The notes under the pieces: model-generated
Seen by the model: the letters and a program-made list of their open reading frames with translations, nothing else
What the model was told of the DNA's origin: nothing
Databases searched by the model: none
Assembly: GCA_017456845.1 (NCBI GenBank)
Contig: JAFTIP010000031.1
Location: forward strand, 1 to 36,691
Origin: Ruminococcus sp.
Lineage (GTDB): Bacteria; Bacillota; Clostridia; Oscillospirales; Acutalibacteraceae
Direction: 5' to 3'
Length of the DNA: 36,691 nt
Made by a program: the position numbers and the translations under genes
Shown: positions 16,581-25,075 of the stretch, piece after piece
How the letters are laid out: each line of letters opens with the position of its first letter
Position numbering within the stretch: the stretch's first letter is position 1

Positions 16581-16746
16581 AATGCAAGCTCTTTGCTTTC
16601 GTTTATATAAGCGAGCGGCAGGCCCTGTACGATCAAGGTCTGTGAACCATGTCAGGCGGGGAACCGAGCAGCATTAAGCAGTTCTCTTGTTGCGATACAG
16701 TAAGTCTGTCGTTCACTTATGTAAATGATTCTCAGGCTTGCATTTT
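16581..16746 (+). ncRNA. ffs: Signal recognition particle RNA (4.5S-like, extended rod)
   Basis: The Ffh-binding core is clear at about 16642-16676: GTGAACCATGTCAGG, then CGG-GGAA-CCG, then AGCAGCATTAAG. Compared with the widely found TCC-GGAA-GGA, all three tetraloop-stem pairs have changed together. The ends pair as AATGCAAGC with GCTTGCATT, and most of the intervening arms can pair to form one long rod of about 165 nt. There is no room for the Alu domain seen in the roughly 270-nt Bacillus RNA. The terminal stem followed by TTTTTT (16743-16748) doubles as a terminator. Location directly before dnaX matches the Bacillus arrangement. Confidence 0.9.
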
Positions 16747-16778
16747 TTATATCAGAAAGTACGAAAGGCGGTGGAGTT

Positions 16779-18506
16779 TTGTCTACTTACAGAGTTTTAT
16801 ACAGAAAGTACCGACCTAAGGTTTTCGACGATGTTGTTGGTCAGCCTCAGGTAACGGTAACCCTTAAAAACGAGCTTAAAAGCGGCAGGGTAAATCACGC
16901 TTATCTTTTTACAGGTACCCGTGGTACAGGCAAAACCACCTGCGCAAAAATCCTCAGTAAGGCTGTTAACTGCCTTAACCCTGTTAATGGCGACCCTTGC
17001 TGCGAGTGCGAAATCTGTAAGGGAATAGAGAATGGCGAAATTTTCGACGTTATCGAAATGGATGCCGCATCTAACCGTCGACTTGATGATATAAGGGATG
17101 TTATCGAGAAGGTTTCTTATACTCCTGAGCGAGGTTCATACAGGGTTTTCATTATTGACGAGGTGCATATGCTCACCAACGAAGCTTTCAATGCCCTCTT
17201 AAAAACTCTTGAAGAACCACCTGCTCACGTTATTTTTATCTTAGCAACTACTGAAGTTCATAAGTTACCTGCCACTATTATGTCCAGATGTCAGCGTTTT
17301 GACTTCCACCGCATTAAACCTCAGGCTGTGGCAGAGCGTATTAAGTATGTCTGTGACCTTGAAAACGCCGCAGTAACTGATGAAGCTGCCCTGCTGATTG
17401 CAGTTATCTCGGATGGTGCAATGCGTGACGCACTTTCGCTTTTAGACAGATGCATAGGTATTTCTCAGAATGTTGATGCTGATGTGGTTCGCCGTGCGGC
17501 AGGTTTAGCTGGCAAGGAAAGCTTACTTGATATCGTTAGCTCCTGCGTTAATAAAAACACCGAACGTGCTCTTTCTACTCTCAACAAACTTCATTCTGAG
17601 AGTAAGGATATGATGCGTCTTTGCGATGAGATTATTAACCATTTCCGTTCACTTATGATGATTAAATCTGTGAGGAATCCAAGGGAATTGGTTGTTCTTT
17701 CAGATAGTGAATATGAAGTAGCCTTCGACCAGGCTCAGATGCTTTCTCTTGCTGATATTGTTTACGCTATGGATGTTCTGGCAAAAGCATTTGAAAGAAT
17801 GGGTAAGGGTAACGATAATCGTACCGAGCTTGAAATAGCCCTTGTTAAATTAAGTTCTCCTGAGCTTGATTCATCCACCGAAGCACTTTTATCACGTATA
17901 TCAGCCTTGGAAAAAACAGTAAAGCTTTTAGGTTCAAATCCCCAGCCTGTGTATGCAGAAGCAAAGGTTGAAAATCCTGTAAAAGCAAAAGCTGAAATTT
18001 CCGAAGAAGAAATAAAGCCTGCAGATATTCCAGCGAAAGAGGCAAAAATCACACCTCTATCCACTCCAAAACCTGTTGAGGCAGTAAGGGAGGAGCAAAA
18101 ACCTGATGTCAAGGTTTCTCAGCCTTCAAAACCTGCTCAGCCTATAAAGCGTGAGCCTGTGGATATGGAAGCTATTATGAGGGATGCAAAGCCCTTAAAG
18201 AGCTGGCCTGAGGTTGTGGATAATTTAAAGCAGTATTCAAGAGTAATCGCCTCATCTTTTGAGGGCACAACAGCCTATGCCAGCGGTGATTACCTTCTTA
18301 TTGACGCAAAAACTGATATTCCCTTCAAGCTTTTGCAAAAGTCAGACCAACGTGAGAATCTGAGAAACGCTGTGCAGGAAATTACAGGCAAGCGGTATAT
18401 CTTAGGCCCTTATAAAAGGACTGAGAAAAAAGAAGAGGAAAAAGACCCCTTAGAAGAACTTATTGCTGAGCTTAAAGACAGCAATATTGAAATTGTAGAA
18501 AACTAA
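16779..18506 (+). CDS. dnaX: DNA polymerase III subunits gamma/tau
   Basis: The 575-residue clamp-loader ATPase starts best at the TTG at 16779, giving MSTYRVLYRKYRPKVF as in other DnaX proteins, with GGCGGTGGAG just upstream. The ATG at 16725 lies inside the SRP RNA. Motifs are Walker A GTRGTGKT (46-53), a zinc-binding cysteine cluster including CCECEIC, Walker B VFIIDEVHM and the arginine-finger SRC in IMSRCQRFDF. A variable Lys/Glu/Pro linker and a C-terminal tau-like region follow. It loads the sliding clamp and links polymerase to helicase. It heads dnaX-ebfC-recR-smpB. No convincing programmed frameshift site was found. Confidence 0.95.
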   Translation: MSTYRVLYRKYRPKVFDDVVGQPQVTVTLKNELKSGRVNHAYLFTGTRGTGKTTCAKILSKAVNCLNPVNGDPCCECEICKGIENGEIFDVIEMDAASNRRLDDIRDVIEKVSYTPERGSYRVFIIDEVHMLTNEAFNALLKTLEEPPAHVIFILATTEVHKLPATIMSRCQRFDFHRIKPQAVAERIKYVCDLENAAVTDEAALLIAVISDGAMRDALSLLDRCIGISQNVDADVVRRAAGLAGKESLLDIVSSCVNKNTERALSTLNKLHSESKDMMRLCDEIINHFRSLMMIKSVRNPRELVVLSDSEYEVAFDQAQMLSLADIVYAMDVLAKAFERMGKGNDNRTELEIALVKLSSPELDSSTEALLSRISALEKTVKLLGSNPQPVYAEAKVENPVKAKAEISEEEIKPADIPAKEAKITPLSTPKPVEAVREEQKPDVKVSQPSKPAQPIKREPVDMEAIMRDAKPLKSWPEVVDNLKQYSRVIASSFEGTTAYASGDYLLIDAKTDIPFKLLQKSDQRENLRNAVQEITGKRYILGPYKRTEKKEEEKDPLEELIAELKDSNIEIVEN

Positions 18507-18526
18507 AGTTAAAGGAGACATAAAAT

Positions 18527-18886
18527 ATGAAAGCAAGATTACCTCAGGGCTACGGCTCAGGCGGAGCAACAAATCTTCAGCACCTTGCAAAGCAGGCTCA
18601 GAAAATGCAGAGCGACTTAGAGGCTACCACAGCAGAGCTGGAAGCTAAAGAATATAGTGCAACAGCAGGCGGTAACACAGTTAAAGTTGTTGCAACAGGC
18701 AAAATGGAAGTTAAGTCAATCGAGATTTCTCCCGATGTTGTTGACCCTGAAGATGTTGAGATGCTCTCAGACCTTGTTATGGCAGCTGTTAATGAGGCTT
18801 TAAGAGCTGCTTCTCAGGAAAAAGAAGAGAAGTTAGGTGCAATTTCAGGCGGTCTTGGCGGCCTTAATATTCCCGGTTTATTCTGA
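18527..18886 (+). CDS. ebfC: YbaB/EbfC family nucleoid-associated protein
   Basis: The 119-residue protein has the usual family length. A glycine-rich N-terminus precedes a helix with LAKQAQKMQSDLEATTAEL, the typical central sheet with GGNTVKVVATGKMEVKSIEI, and a second long helix. The family forms dimers that bind DNA without strict sequence specificity. Its position between dnaX and recR is conserved in many bacteria. AAAGGAG precedes the ATG, and its stop shares a base with the recR start. Confidence 0.94.
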   Translation: MKARLPQGYGSGGATNLQHLAKQAQKMQSDLEATTAELEAKEYSATAGGNTVKVVATGKMEVKSIEISPDVVDPEDVEMLSDLVMAAVNEALRAASQEKEEKLGAISGGLGGLNIPGLF

Positions 18887-19488
18887 TGGATGCATATAAC
18901 GTAGTACCTTTAACAAAGCTTATTGAGCAGTTTGAATCTCTGCCAGGTATCGGCAGTAAAACTGCCCAGCGTCTTGCTTATCACGTTTTAGGTCTTTCAA
19001 AGGCAGAGGCTGAGGAGTTTGCAACTGCTATTGTGGACGCTCACGAGAAGATTAAATACTGCAAAATATGCTGTAATTTTTCTGATTCTGATGAATGCCC
19101 TGTGTGCAGAAGTGCAAACCGAGACCATTCTGTTATCTGCGTTGTTGAAACTCCCCGAGATGCCATAGCCATTGAAAATACAAGGGAGTATAAGGGTACC
19201 TATCATGTTCTTCACGGTGCAATTTCACCTTTAAACGGAATTGGTCCCAACGAGCTTTATATAAAAGAGCTTTTAGCAAGAGTTAATAACGAGGATATTT
19301 CTGAGGTTATCATTGCCACCAATTCAACAGTTGAGGGCGAAGCTACAGGGATGTACCTTTCAAAACTTCTCAAAGCCCTTGGAATTAAGGTAACAAGACT
19401 TGCCTTTGGTATTCCTGTTGGCAGTGACCTTGAATATGCCGACGGTGTAACACTTACCAAAGCATTGGAAGGCAGGAGTGAAATGTGA
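18886..19488 (+). CDS. recR: Recombination mediator protein RecR
   Basis: The 200-residue protein is full length. It has the helix-hairpin-helix [17 protein letters not shown] (17-33), the four-cysteine zinc finger [16 protein letters not shown] (57-72), a Toprim domain beginning ICVVETPRD, and a C-terminal Walker B-like region. RecR works with RecF/RecO in loading RecA at gaps. The ATG overlaps the ebfC stop (TGATG) and its own stop overlaps the smpB GTG (GTGA), so translation is coupled along the operon. Confidence 0.96.
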   Translation: MDAYNVVPLTKLIEQFESLPGIGSKTAQRLAYHVLGLSKAEAEEFATAIVDAHEKIKYCKICCNFSDSDECPVCRSANRDHSVICVVETPRDAIAIENTREYKGTYHVLHGAISPLNGIGPNELYIKELLARVNNEDISEVIIATNSTVEGEATGMYLSKLLKALGIKVTRLAFGIPVGSDLEYADGVTLTKALEGRSEM

Positions 19489-19949
19489 CAAAGGCAAATG
19501 TAAAAATTGTTGCCCAGAATAAAAAAGCCTACCACGACTATTTTGTAGAGGAAAAGTACGAAGCTGGTATTGAGCTTTTCGGTACTGAGGTTAAGTCTAT
19601 CCGCAAGGGTACACTGAACCTAAAGGACAGCTGGTGCTCAATTGTTGACGGCGAAATTTTCGTAAATGGTATGCACATTTCGCCTTATGAGCAGGGTAAT
19701 ATTTACAACAAAGACCCCTTAAGAGTAAGAAAGCTTTTGATGCATAAGCGTGAAATCGAAAAACTCTTTTCACTTACAAAGCAGCAAAGCTACACTTTAA
19801 TTCCCCTTTCTGTCTATTTTTCAGGCAGTAAAGTAAAGGTAGAGGTAGGACTTTGCAAGGGTAAAAAGCTCTATGATAAGCGTGAGGATGCCGCCAAACG
19901 CAGTGCAAAACGTGACATAGAAAGAGCACTTAAAGAAAACCAAAGATAA
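19485..19949 (+). CDS. smpB: SsrA-binding protein SmpB
   Basis: The 154-residue protein has the SmpB hallmark motifs: [35 protein letters not shown], the HKREIEKL helix, [18 protein letters not shown] and the basic tail [12 protein letters not shown]. It binds the tRNA-like domain of tmRNA and delivers it to stalled ribosomes. It starts at a GTG overlapping the recR stop. Its RNA partner is encoded about 120 bases downstream. Confidence 0.96.
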   Translation: MTKANVKIVAQNKKAYHDYFVEEKYEAGIELFGTEVKSIRKGTLNLKDSWCSIVDGEIFVNGMHISPYEQGNIYNKDPLRVRKLLMHKREIEKLFSLTKQQSYTLIPLSVYFSGSKVKVEVGLCKGKKLYDKREDAAKRSAKRDIERALKENQR

Positions 19950-19953
19950 TTCT

Positions 19954-19988
19954 TTGAATAATACCAGCATATTAATATATAATATAAT
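19954..19988 (+). promoter_or_regulatory. Promoter for tmRNA precursor
   Basis: TTGAAT (19954-19959), an 18-base spacer and TATAAT (19978-19983); a second TATAAT overlaps at 19983-19988. The start would fall just before the first of three hairpins, so the precursor would carry a leader of about 75-80 bases. Confidence 0.65.
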
Positions 19989-19995
19989 TATAATT

Positions 19996-20065
19996 GCATG
20001 CGTAAGCATGCCACCATAACATTTGCGTAAGCAAATATATTACTGCAATGTCGTAAGACATTGCA
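19996..20065 (+). repeat. Three successive hairpins with GTAA loops in the tmRNA leader
   Basis: Three perfect stems share the loop GTAA: GCATGC/GCATGC (19996-20011), ATTTGC/GCAAAT (20021-20036) and TGCAATGTC/GACATTGCA (20044-20065). Stem sequences differ while the loop is constant, so selection appears to act on the structure. GUAA is a GNRA-type tetraloop. They end six bases before the tmRNA 5' end. Confidence 0.8.
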
Positions 20066-20071
20066 ATATAC

Positions 20072-20418
20072 GGGGGCGCAATGGCTTCGACGGGGGTTGT
20101 AACCCTCGGTAAGCGGGTAGCGGTTGCAGGTAACGCTTTAAAAACTGCAAACTTAAAAATAAACGACAACAATAAAGTTGCCTTAGCAGCTTAATGCTGC
20201 TCGTCTTACCTATGACCACCGCGACATAGGATAAGGCGTCGATTAGCGGTAAAGGTGAACAAAGGCTTGCCTCAGCCTTTGTCATCAATCTGAGGCTTGC
20301 CCGATAGTAATCCTGTTGTTGGGAGTACTAAAGGGGACTTTTAATACAGCAACTACACCCGTAGAAAGCCGTGGCAAGCGACTTTCGGACGTGGGTTCGA
20401 TTCCCACCGCTTCCACCA
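20072..20418 (+). ncRNA. ssrA: Transfer-messenger RNA (SsrA)
   Basis: The 5' end GGGGGCG pairs with CGCTTCC before the encoded ACCA at 20415-20418. The 5' segment reads GCGCAATGGCTTCGACGGGG and the 3' segment contains the T-arm GTGGGTTCGATTCCCAC, both diagnostic. The tag reading frame starts at the GCA at 20147 and ends at the TAA at 20192, giving ANLKINDNNKVALAA, whose ALAA end is the usual degradation signal. With SmpB it rescues stalled ribosomes. The length of 347 nt is normal for a one-piece tmRNA. A terminator follows at once. Confidence 0.97.
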
Positions 20419-20421
20419 GAA

Positions 20422-20455
20422 ACATCCTGACACTTTTGTGTCAGGGTGTTTTTTT
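20422..20455 (+). terminator. Terminator of tmRNA
   Basis: ACATCCTGACAC pairs with GTGTCAGGGTGT around TTTT, followed by a seven-base T-run. Separation from the tmRNA 3' CCA is three bases. Confidence 0.92.
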
Positions 20456-20508
20456 ATGTTTGCGAAAACAAGTCTGAGGGATATAGGCTTGCCTGATTTT
20501 TATTGATG

Positions 20509-20537
20509 TTGACAAGGTTCGACTAGTGTGTTAATAT
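20509..20537 (+). promoter_or_regulatory. Sigma-A promoter for the 20556 gene
   Basis: A perfect TTGACA (20509-20514), a 17-base spacer and TAATAT (20532-20537). The start codon is only 19 bases after the -10, giving a very short leader that still contains GAGGTG. Confidence 0.8.
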
Positions 20538-20555
20538 ATTTATAGAGGTGACTTT

Positions 20556-20819
20556 ATGATTTCCGGTGTAAAACATGTTAACTCTAATCCCTTTTTCTTT
20601 TTTAAAAAGCACTACTGCCCAAAGTGCAGTGAAAAACTTAAGGTTGTAAAAGAATCAAAAATTGTTAACTCTAATTCTCCTGAGGCTAAGAATTATGATT
20701 TTTCCTTGGGTGATACCTATTTAAGTGGGGATGTTAAGATTATTTTCAAAATGCTTGAGTGTCCTAAATGCAAAACCAGATTTTCTGCAGAAGAAATAAA
20801 GAAACAAAACCGTCGCTAA
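20556..20819 (+). CDS. Small zinc-ribbon protein of unknown function
   Basis: The 87-residue protein has two CPxC knuckles (YCPKCSEKL near residue 21 and ECPKCKTRF near residue 69). Together they should form one zinc ribbon whose halves are separated by about 45 residues of beta-type sequence. It starts behind GAGGTGACTTT and its own promoter, and its stop lies within the following terminator. Such proteins are common in Clostridia and have no assigned function. There is no membrane segment. Confidence 0.8.
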   Translation: MISGVKHVNSNPFFFFKKHYCPKCSEKLKVVKESKIVNSNSPEAKNYDFSLGDTYLSGDVKIIFKMLECPKCKTRFSAEEIKKQNRR

Positions 20820-20836
20820 TGTGAAAGCGGCGGTTT
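20807..20836 (+). terminator. Probable bidirectional terminator overlapping the 20556 gene end
   Basis: AAACCGTCGCT pairs with AGCGGCGGTTT (one G-T pair). The stop codon of the upstream gene is in the loop side of the left arm. T-rich tracts lie on both strands, fitting the two converging genes. Confidence 0.75.
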
Positions 20837-20842
20837 GTTTTA

Positions 20843-21835
20843 TTATTTTCTCATAATCAGATAATAGAGTCTGTAAACTGTCTCAAATTTAAAGAATAAC
20901 TTACAACCTTCTATTATTTTTTCTTTTAGGGTGTGTTTGGTTTTTGCGTGCCACCAAACCCATGGGAAGGGATAAAGCCCCTCTTCTCTTAAACTTTGAA
21001 TAGTTTTTTTAAAGTTATATGAGCTTCTCGGTAAAATTGTCAGTGCACCGATTAACGCCTGATATTGCCTTCTTTTGGTGTTTTCCAGAAGTTTGGGGAC
21101 TTCGGTTATTCTGTTATCGTAAGCATCCTTGTAAATTTTACTCATTAAGAGCAGGTCGCGTGTTCTACGGGTGTAAATTTCGGTTGTTCGTGTGTTCATA
21201 GCCGAGTGCTCCCTGTCTCTGTAATAATAAAAGCAATTATTAAATTGTATCCAGCACACACCAGATGAATGTATAAAAACATAATAGGAAAAGAGGATAT
21301 CCTCACCGTATTTCATATCTGTGGGGAATTTGATGTTGTTATCTTTAATAATATTTGCAGAAATAACAGTACACACGTGTGTGATAGCGGTGTATCCGCT
21401 ACAAACTTTAGGTATGGCATTATTTGCAGAATTATTCCAATAATCTGTATACAAAACATCTTCTTTTACGTGTTTATAATAAAATTTAATAAACTCGGGA
21501 TTATAGTTATCTATGGCATCAATAATTTGCTTGAGTGAGCCGTCGCAGATAAAATCGTCCGAGTCTACAAACCATATGTATCTACCTTTTGCGGTATCAA
21601 TACCTGTGTTTCTTGCGGCAGATACACCCGCATTTTCTTTGTGAATTACCTTTATATTGCTATGAGTTTTTGCAAAAGTATCAAGGACTTCTCCGCTTTT
21701 GTCGGTAGAGCCGTCATCAATACAAATAACCTCAACGTTATTTTTATCGATATTCTGATTTAATATACTGTTAAGGCATTCTTCAAGGTATTTTTCTACG
21801 TTATAAACAGGTATTATTATGCTGAGCTTTATCAT
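20843..21835 (-). CDS. Family 2 glycosyltransferase
   Basis: The 330-residue protein starts at the ATG at 21835, giving MIKLSIIIPVYNVEKYLEEC, the canonical GT2 N-terminus. A nucleotide-sugar binding segment VICIDDGSTDKSGEVL and the metal-binding DSDD in YIWFVDSDDF follow. The C-terminal third is basic and helical, without a clear membrane helix. It most likely transfers a sugar to an envelope polysaccharide or glycolipid; donor and acceptor are unknown. It is a single gene, divergent from the flippase-murT-gatD operon. Confidence 0.92.
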   Translation of the reverse strand: MIKLSIIIPVYNVEKYLEECLNSILNQNIDKNNVEVICIDDGSTDKSGEVLDTFAKTHSNIKVIHKENAGVSAARNTGIDTAKGRYIWFVDSDDFICDGSLKQIIDAIDNYNPEFIKFYYKHVKEDVLYTDYWNNSANNAIPKVCSGYTAITHVCTVISANIIKDNNIKFPTDMKYGEDILFSYYVFIHSSGVCWIQFNNCFYYYRDREHSAMNTRTTEIYTRRTRDLLLMSKIYKDAYDNRITEVPKLLENTKRRQYQALIGALTILPRSSYNFKKTIQSLREEGLYPFPWVWWHAKTKHTLKEKIIEGCKLFFKFETVYRLYYLIMRK

Positions 21836-21866
21836 ATTTCTTCTCTCCACATAAGGTGTTAATATA

Positions 21867-21895
21867 ATTTTAACACGTATTTCACAGTATTGCAA
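21867..21895 (-). promoter_or_regulatory. Sigma-A promoter for the glycosyltransferase gene
   Basis: On the minus strand TTGCAA (21895-21890), a 17-base spacer, TAAAAT (21872-21867). Confidence 0.7.
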
Positions 21896-21934
21896 TATTG
21901 CTTGTTTTAGTGGTGCAGATTTTGTTCTTTATTG

Positions 21935-21963
21935 TTGAAAATAGTATTTTGTTATGGTAGAAT
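21935..21963 (+). promoter_or_regulatory. Sigma-A promoter for the flippase-murT-gatD operon
   Basis: TTGAAA (21935-21940), a 17-base spacer and TAGAAT (21958-21963). It predicts a leader of about 75 bases before the TTG start at 22047. Confidence 0.75.
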
Positions 21964-22046
21964 ATTTAATGGTTTAGTAGTAAAGTACTATTGTTATATT
22001 AGTACGAATGTTAATGTTTTTACGAATAAAGACTGGAGATGTAAAT

Positions 22047-23687
22047 TTGAGAGGTAAACTTAAGAAAAACAGTTTTATGGAGGGTGCCGTAATAACCTAT
22101 GCAGCCATAGTTATTACCAAGCTTTTGGGTGCTCTTTATAACATTCCTTTTTACGAGATTATAGACAACAGAGGAAGTGTTATTTACTCCTTTGCTTTCA
22201 GTATCTATGCGCTTTTTCTGGATATCTCCACCTCGGGTATTCCAATTGCAATCAGCATTGTTATAAGCGAATACGCCTCTAAAGGAATGTATAAAACCAA
22301 AGAAAAGGCGTATCGTCTCGGACTAAAAATTGTTGTGGCGGTGTCTGTTCTTGCTTTTTTGGTTCTGCAGATTTTTGCCGAACCTATGGTAAAATTCTTT
22401 ATTCAGGATATGACAGAATTCGTTACTATAAACGAAGTTGCCGTTGCTGTCAGAACCGTTTCTGTCTGTTTGTTGATTGTGCCTTTTCTCAGCATGAAGA
22501 GAGGTTATCTGCAGGGGCATAAATGCCTTACTGCTTCTTCTACCAGCCAGGTTATTGAGCAGATTGTCCGTATTGTATTTGTTCTGGCAGGTGCTTCGCT
22601 TGTTATCTATGTTTTTAAACTCAGCACCACCATTGGCGTTTGTGTGGCACTTTTTGGTGCTTCTGTGGGTGCAGGTGCGGCTCTTATTTATCTTATTCTG
22701 AAATCTCGTAAAAGCAAAGAACTTTTTGAGTGCGAGGTGGAAGAAGAGGCCGAGAGCACAAAGAAAATCCTTAAAAAGATTTTCACTTACTGTCTTTCCA
22801 TTGTTCTTGTTTCAGTTTCCGTCAGCCTTTACAATATTGTTGATATGAAGCTTTTGCTTGTTGGTCTTAAAGAGGTTGGATACAGTGACTATGACACTCA
22901 GCAGATTACCAGTCAGGCTTCAACTTGGGTTCCAAAAATCTGTATGATAGTGTCAGCTCTTTCTATGGGACTTACCAACAGTATTGCGCCCCATATGGCT
23001 GAAAGCTTTGCTAAGGGCAAAATGGACGAGGTTAAATTTAAGCTTAATCAGGGTATCGGAATAATTCTGGTTGTAGCGCTGCCTATGGCGGTAGGTATTT
23101 CTATGCTTTCAGAGCCTGTTTACAGAATCTTTTACGGCTATTATGAGTATGGTCATATAATGCTTGCCTGGGCGATTTTCCTCAATGTTATCTCTTCCAT
23201 TGTTGCCGTTGTAAGTATGTCAATGCAAAGTATTGATATGGGTAAGCACGTTGTTATTTTCACTCTTGTGGGTATTGTAGTAAATGCCTGTATGGACTTG
23301 CCGTTTATTTACCTTTTTGATTACATTGGTATTGAGGCATATCTTGGTGCAACTGCCGCAAGTATCCTCGGCGAAATAGTAACCCGTGTGCTTCTCCTTG
23401 TTGCGTTTTATAAAAGGCACAAGATTGGTTTTACTCCTGCATTTAAGATTCTCGCAAAAATCATTGTGCCTATTATTGCAATGATGGCAGTCATTGTTTT
23501 ACTTCATATGGTATGGCCTGTGCCTCTCGCAACAAGAGGATTGCTTGTTCCTCAGCTTGCAGTTTATGGCATTGCAGGTGCGGCAGTTTATGGCGTACTT
23601 GCATACCTTTTCGGTGCAATTACCGATGTTATGGATAAAAACACACTTAAAGGGATTTTAAGAAAACTTCACTTGGTTAAAAAGTAA
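22047..23687 (+). CDS. MOP-superfamily lipid/polysaccharide flippase (SpoVB/MurJ-like)
   Basis: The 546-residue integral membrane protein has about 14 hydrophobic segments and the family N-terminus KKNSFMEGAVITYAAIVITK. I chose the TTG at 22047 because GGAG lies about eight bases upstream and the protein then begins as relatives do; the ATG at 22008 lacks a site. Loop motifs include RGYLQGHKCL after the fourth or fifth helix and an STWVPKICMIVSALSMGL segment. Members export undecaprenyl-linked precursors. Co-transcription with murT-gatD, which modify lipid II, favours a lipid II substrate, but SpoVB-type and teichoic/exopolysaccharide flippases look alike. Confidence 0.88.
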   Translation: MRGKLKKNSFMEGAVITYAAIVITKLLGALYNIPFYEIIDNRGSVIYSFAFSIYALFLDISTSGIPIAISIVISEYASKGMYKTKEKAYRLGLKIVVAVSVLAFLVLQIFAEPMVKFFIQDMTEFVTINEVAVAVRTVSVCLLIVPFLSMKRGYLQGHKCLTASSTSQVIEQIVRIVFVLAGASLVIYVFKLSTTIGVCVALFGASVGAGAALIYLILKSRKSKELFECEVEEEAESTKKILKKIFTYCLSIVLVSVSVSLYNIVDMKLLLVGLKEVGYSDYDTQQITSQASTWVPKICMIVSALSMGLTNSIAPHMAESFAKGKMDEVKFKLNQGIGIILVVALPMAVGISMLSEPVYRIFYGYYEYGHIMLAWAIFLNVISSIVAVVSMSMQSIDMGKHVVIFTLVGIVVNACMDLPFIYLFDYIGIEAYLGATAASILGEIVTRVLLLVAFYKRHKIGFTPAFKILAKIIVPIIAMMAVIVLLHMVWPVPLATRGLLVPQLAVYGIAGAAVYGVLAYLFGAITDVMDKNTLKGILRKLHLVKK

Positions 23688-23698
23688 GGAAGATTATT

Positions 23699-25075
23699 AT
23701 GAACAAACTTAAATTCTGGATTGGATTATGGGGCGGAAAAACTTTTCTGTTTTTATGGAAGCTTTTCCGTGCAGAGCGTGACGACCGCCCTGGTATGGTC
23801 TCTGTAAGAATTTGTGAGGACTTTCTGGCTCGCGTTGCAAAGCCTAAGCTTACTATTGTTGTAACAGGCACCAATGGCAAAACCACAATTTCCAATATGC
23901 TTGCCGAAACCCTAAAGAAGCTTGGCTACAAAGTTGCTTACAACGACTGGGGTGCAAACCACAACGCAGGTCAGGCAAGGTGTCTTCTGGATGCTGTAAG
24001 CATCTTCAATAAACCTATTAAGGACGTTGCAATCATTGAGGCTGACGAGCTTATTTCTCCTACAAATGTGCCTCGCCTTAAGCCGACTTACCTTATTGTA
24101 AATAACGTTTCACGCGACTCTATGCTTCGAAACGGCAACCCCGAATATATTGCAGACCGCTTAAGAAGAGCCGCCGAAGGCTCGCCCGAAAGTGTTGTTG
24201 TTATGTGCGGTGACGACCCTGTAAGCTCACTTATCGGTGAGAAAAACCGCCGTGTGGCTTTTGGTGCAAAATATCTTGGTACAAATCCGCTGGATACAAT
24301 GATTGATGATTATCCCGTTTGCCTTAAATGTGGTGGAAAGCCTGAGTATTCCTACCGCAATTACCGCAATATCGGCGAGTATAAATGTTCAAAATGCGGA
24401 TTTAAAAATCCCGAAAGAGCGTATCTTGTGGAATCTGCCAACGAAACTGAAATGGTTGTAAGCGAGAAGGAAGGCAAATTCACATACCCAATTCCTAACT
24501 CTGCAATTCATAATATTTACAATACCGCCGCTATGGTTTCAATTTTACGCGATATCGGCGAAAAGCCTGAGGATATTGCAAAAGCTCTTGAGAGTATCAA
24601 GCCTCCTGCATCCAGAGAGGGCAGCGAGGTTGTGTGCGGTGTTAACATTCACCGCAAGCTGGCAAAAACTCACAATCCCACAGCGGTTTCAACTGTTTTT
24701 GAGAATATTAAGAAGGATAAATCCCAAAAGCTTCTCTTAATGGTGCTTGATGAAATTTTCGAGAATCCCAAGAAAAGCGAAACCGTTGCTTGGTTTTATG
24801 ATACCGACTATGAATTTTTAAACGACGAAAGTGTTACAAAAATTGTGCTGGGCGGCGACAGATACCTTGACCATAAGCTGAGAATGCTTCTGGCAGGTAT
24901 TGACGAAAGCAAGATTATCTGCATCCCCAAGCATCTTGATGTTTTAAATTATGCAGACATCAGCGATGTAGAAACCGTCTACATAGTTTACGATATCTAC
25001 ACATCTGCAGAAGCACGCAAAGTAACCGCTGAGATTACAGAGCGTATCAAAAAGGAAAGGGGAGAGGCAAAATGA
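23699..25075 (+). CDS. murT: Lipid II isoglutaminyl synthase, MurT subunit
   Basis: The 458-residue protein is a Mur-ligase-like ATPase with the ATP loop VTGTNGKTT (about 55-63). It has a four-cysteine zinc ribbon (CLKCGG near residue 207 and CSKCGF near residue 230), typical of MurT rather than other Mur ligases. The C-terminal DUF1727 domain includes AWFYDTDYEFL. With GatD it uses ATP and glutamine to amidate the D-glutamate of lipid II to D-isoglutamine on the cytoplasmic face. The ATG follows AAGGAAGATT 11 bases after the flippase gene, and the stop overlaps the gatD start (ATGA). Confidence 0.95.
   Translation: MNKLKFWIGLWGGKTFLFLWKLFRAERDDRPGMVSVRICEDFLARVAKPKLTIVVTGTNGKTTISNMLAETLKKLGYKVAYNDWGANHNAGQARCLLDAVSIFNKPIKDVAIIEADELISPTNVPRLKPTYLIVNNVSRDSMLRNGNPEYIADRLRRAAEGSPESVVVMCGDDPVSSLIGEKNRRVAFGAKYLGTNPLDTMIDDYPVCLKCGGKPEYSYRNYRNIGEYKCSKCGFKNPERAYLVESANETEMVVSEKEGKFTYPIPNSAIHNIYNTAAMVSILRDIGEKPEDIAKALESIKPPASREGSEVVCGVNIHRKLAKTHNPTAVSTVFENIKKDKSQKLLLMVLDEIFENPKKSETVAWFYDTDYEFLNDESVTKIVLGGDRYLDHKLRMLLAGIDESKIICIPKHLDVLNYADISDVETVYIVYDIYTSAEARKVTAEITERIKKERGEAK

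Noticed and set aside
17905-17925. Programmed frameshift in dnaX at an A-rich stretch
   Set aside because: The phase of the A-run does not give a tandem slippery heptamer, and no strong stem follows; the full-length tau-like protein is open.
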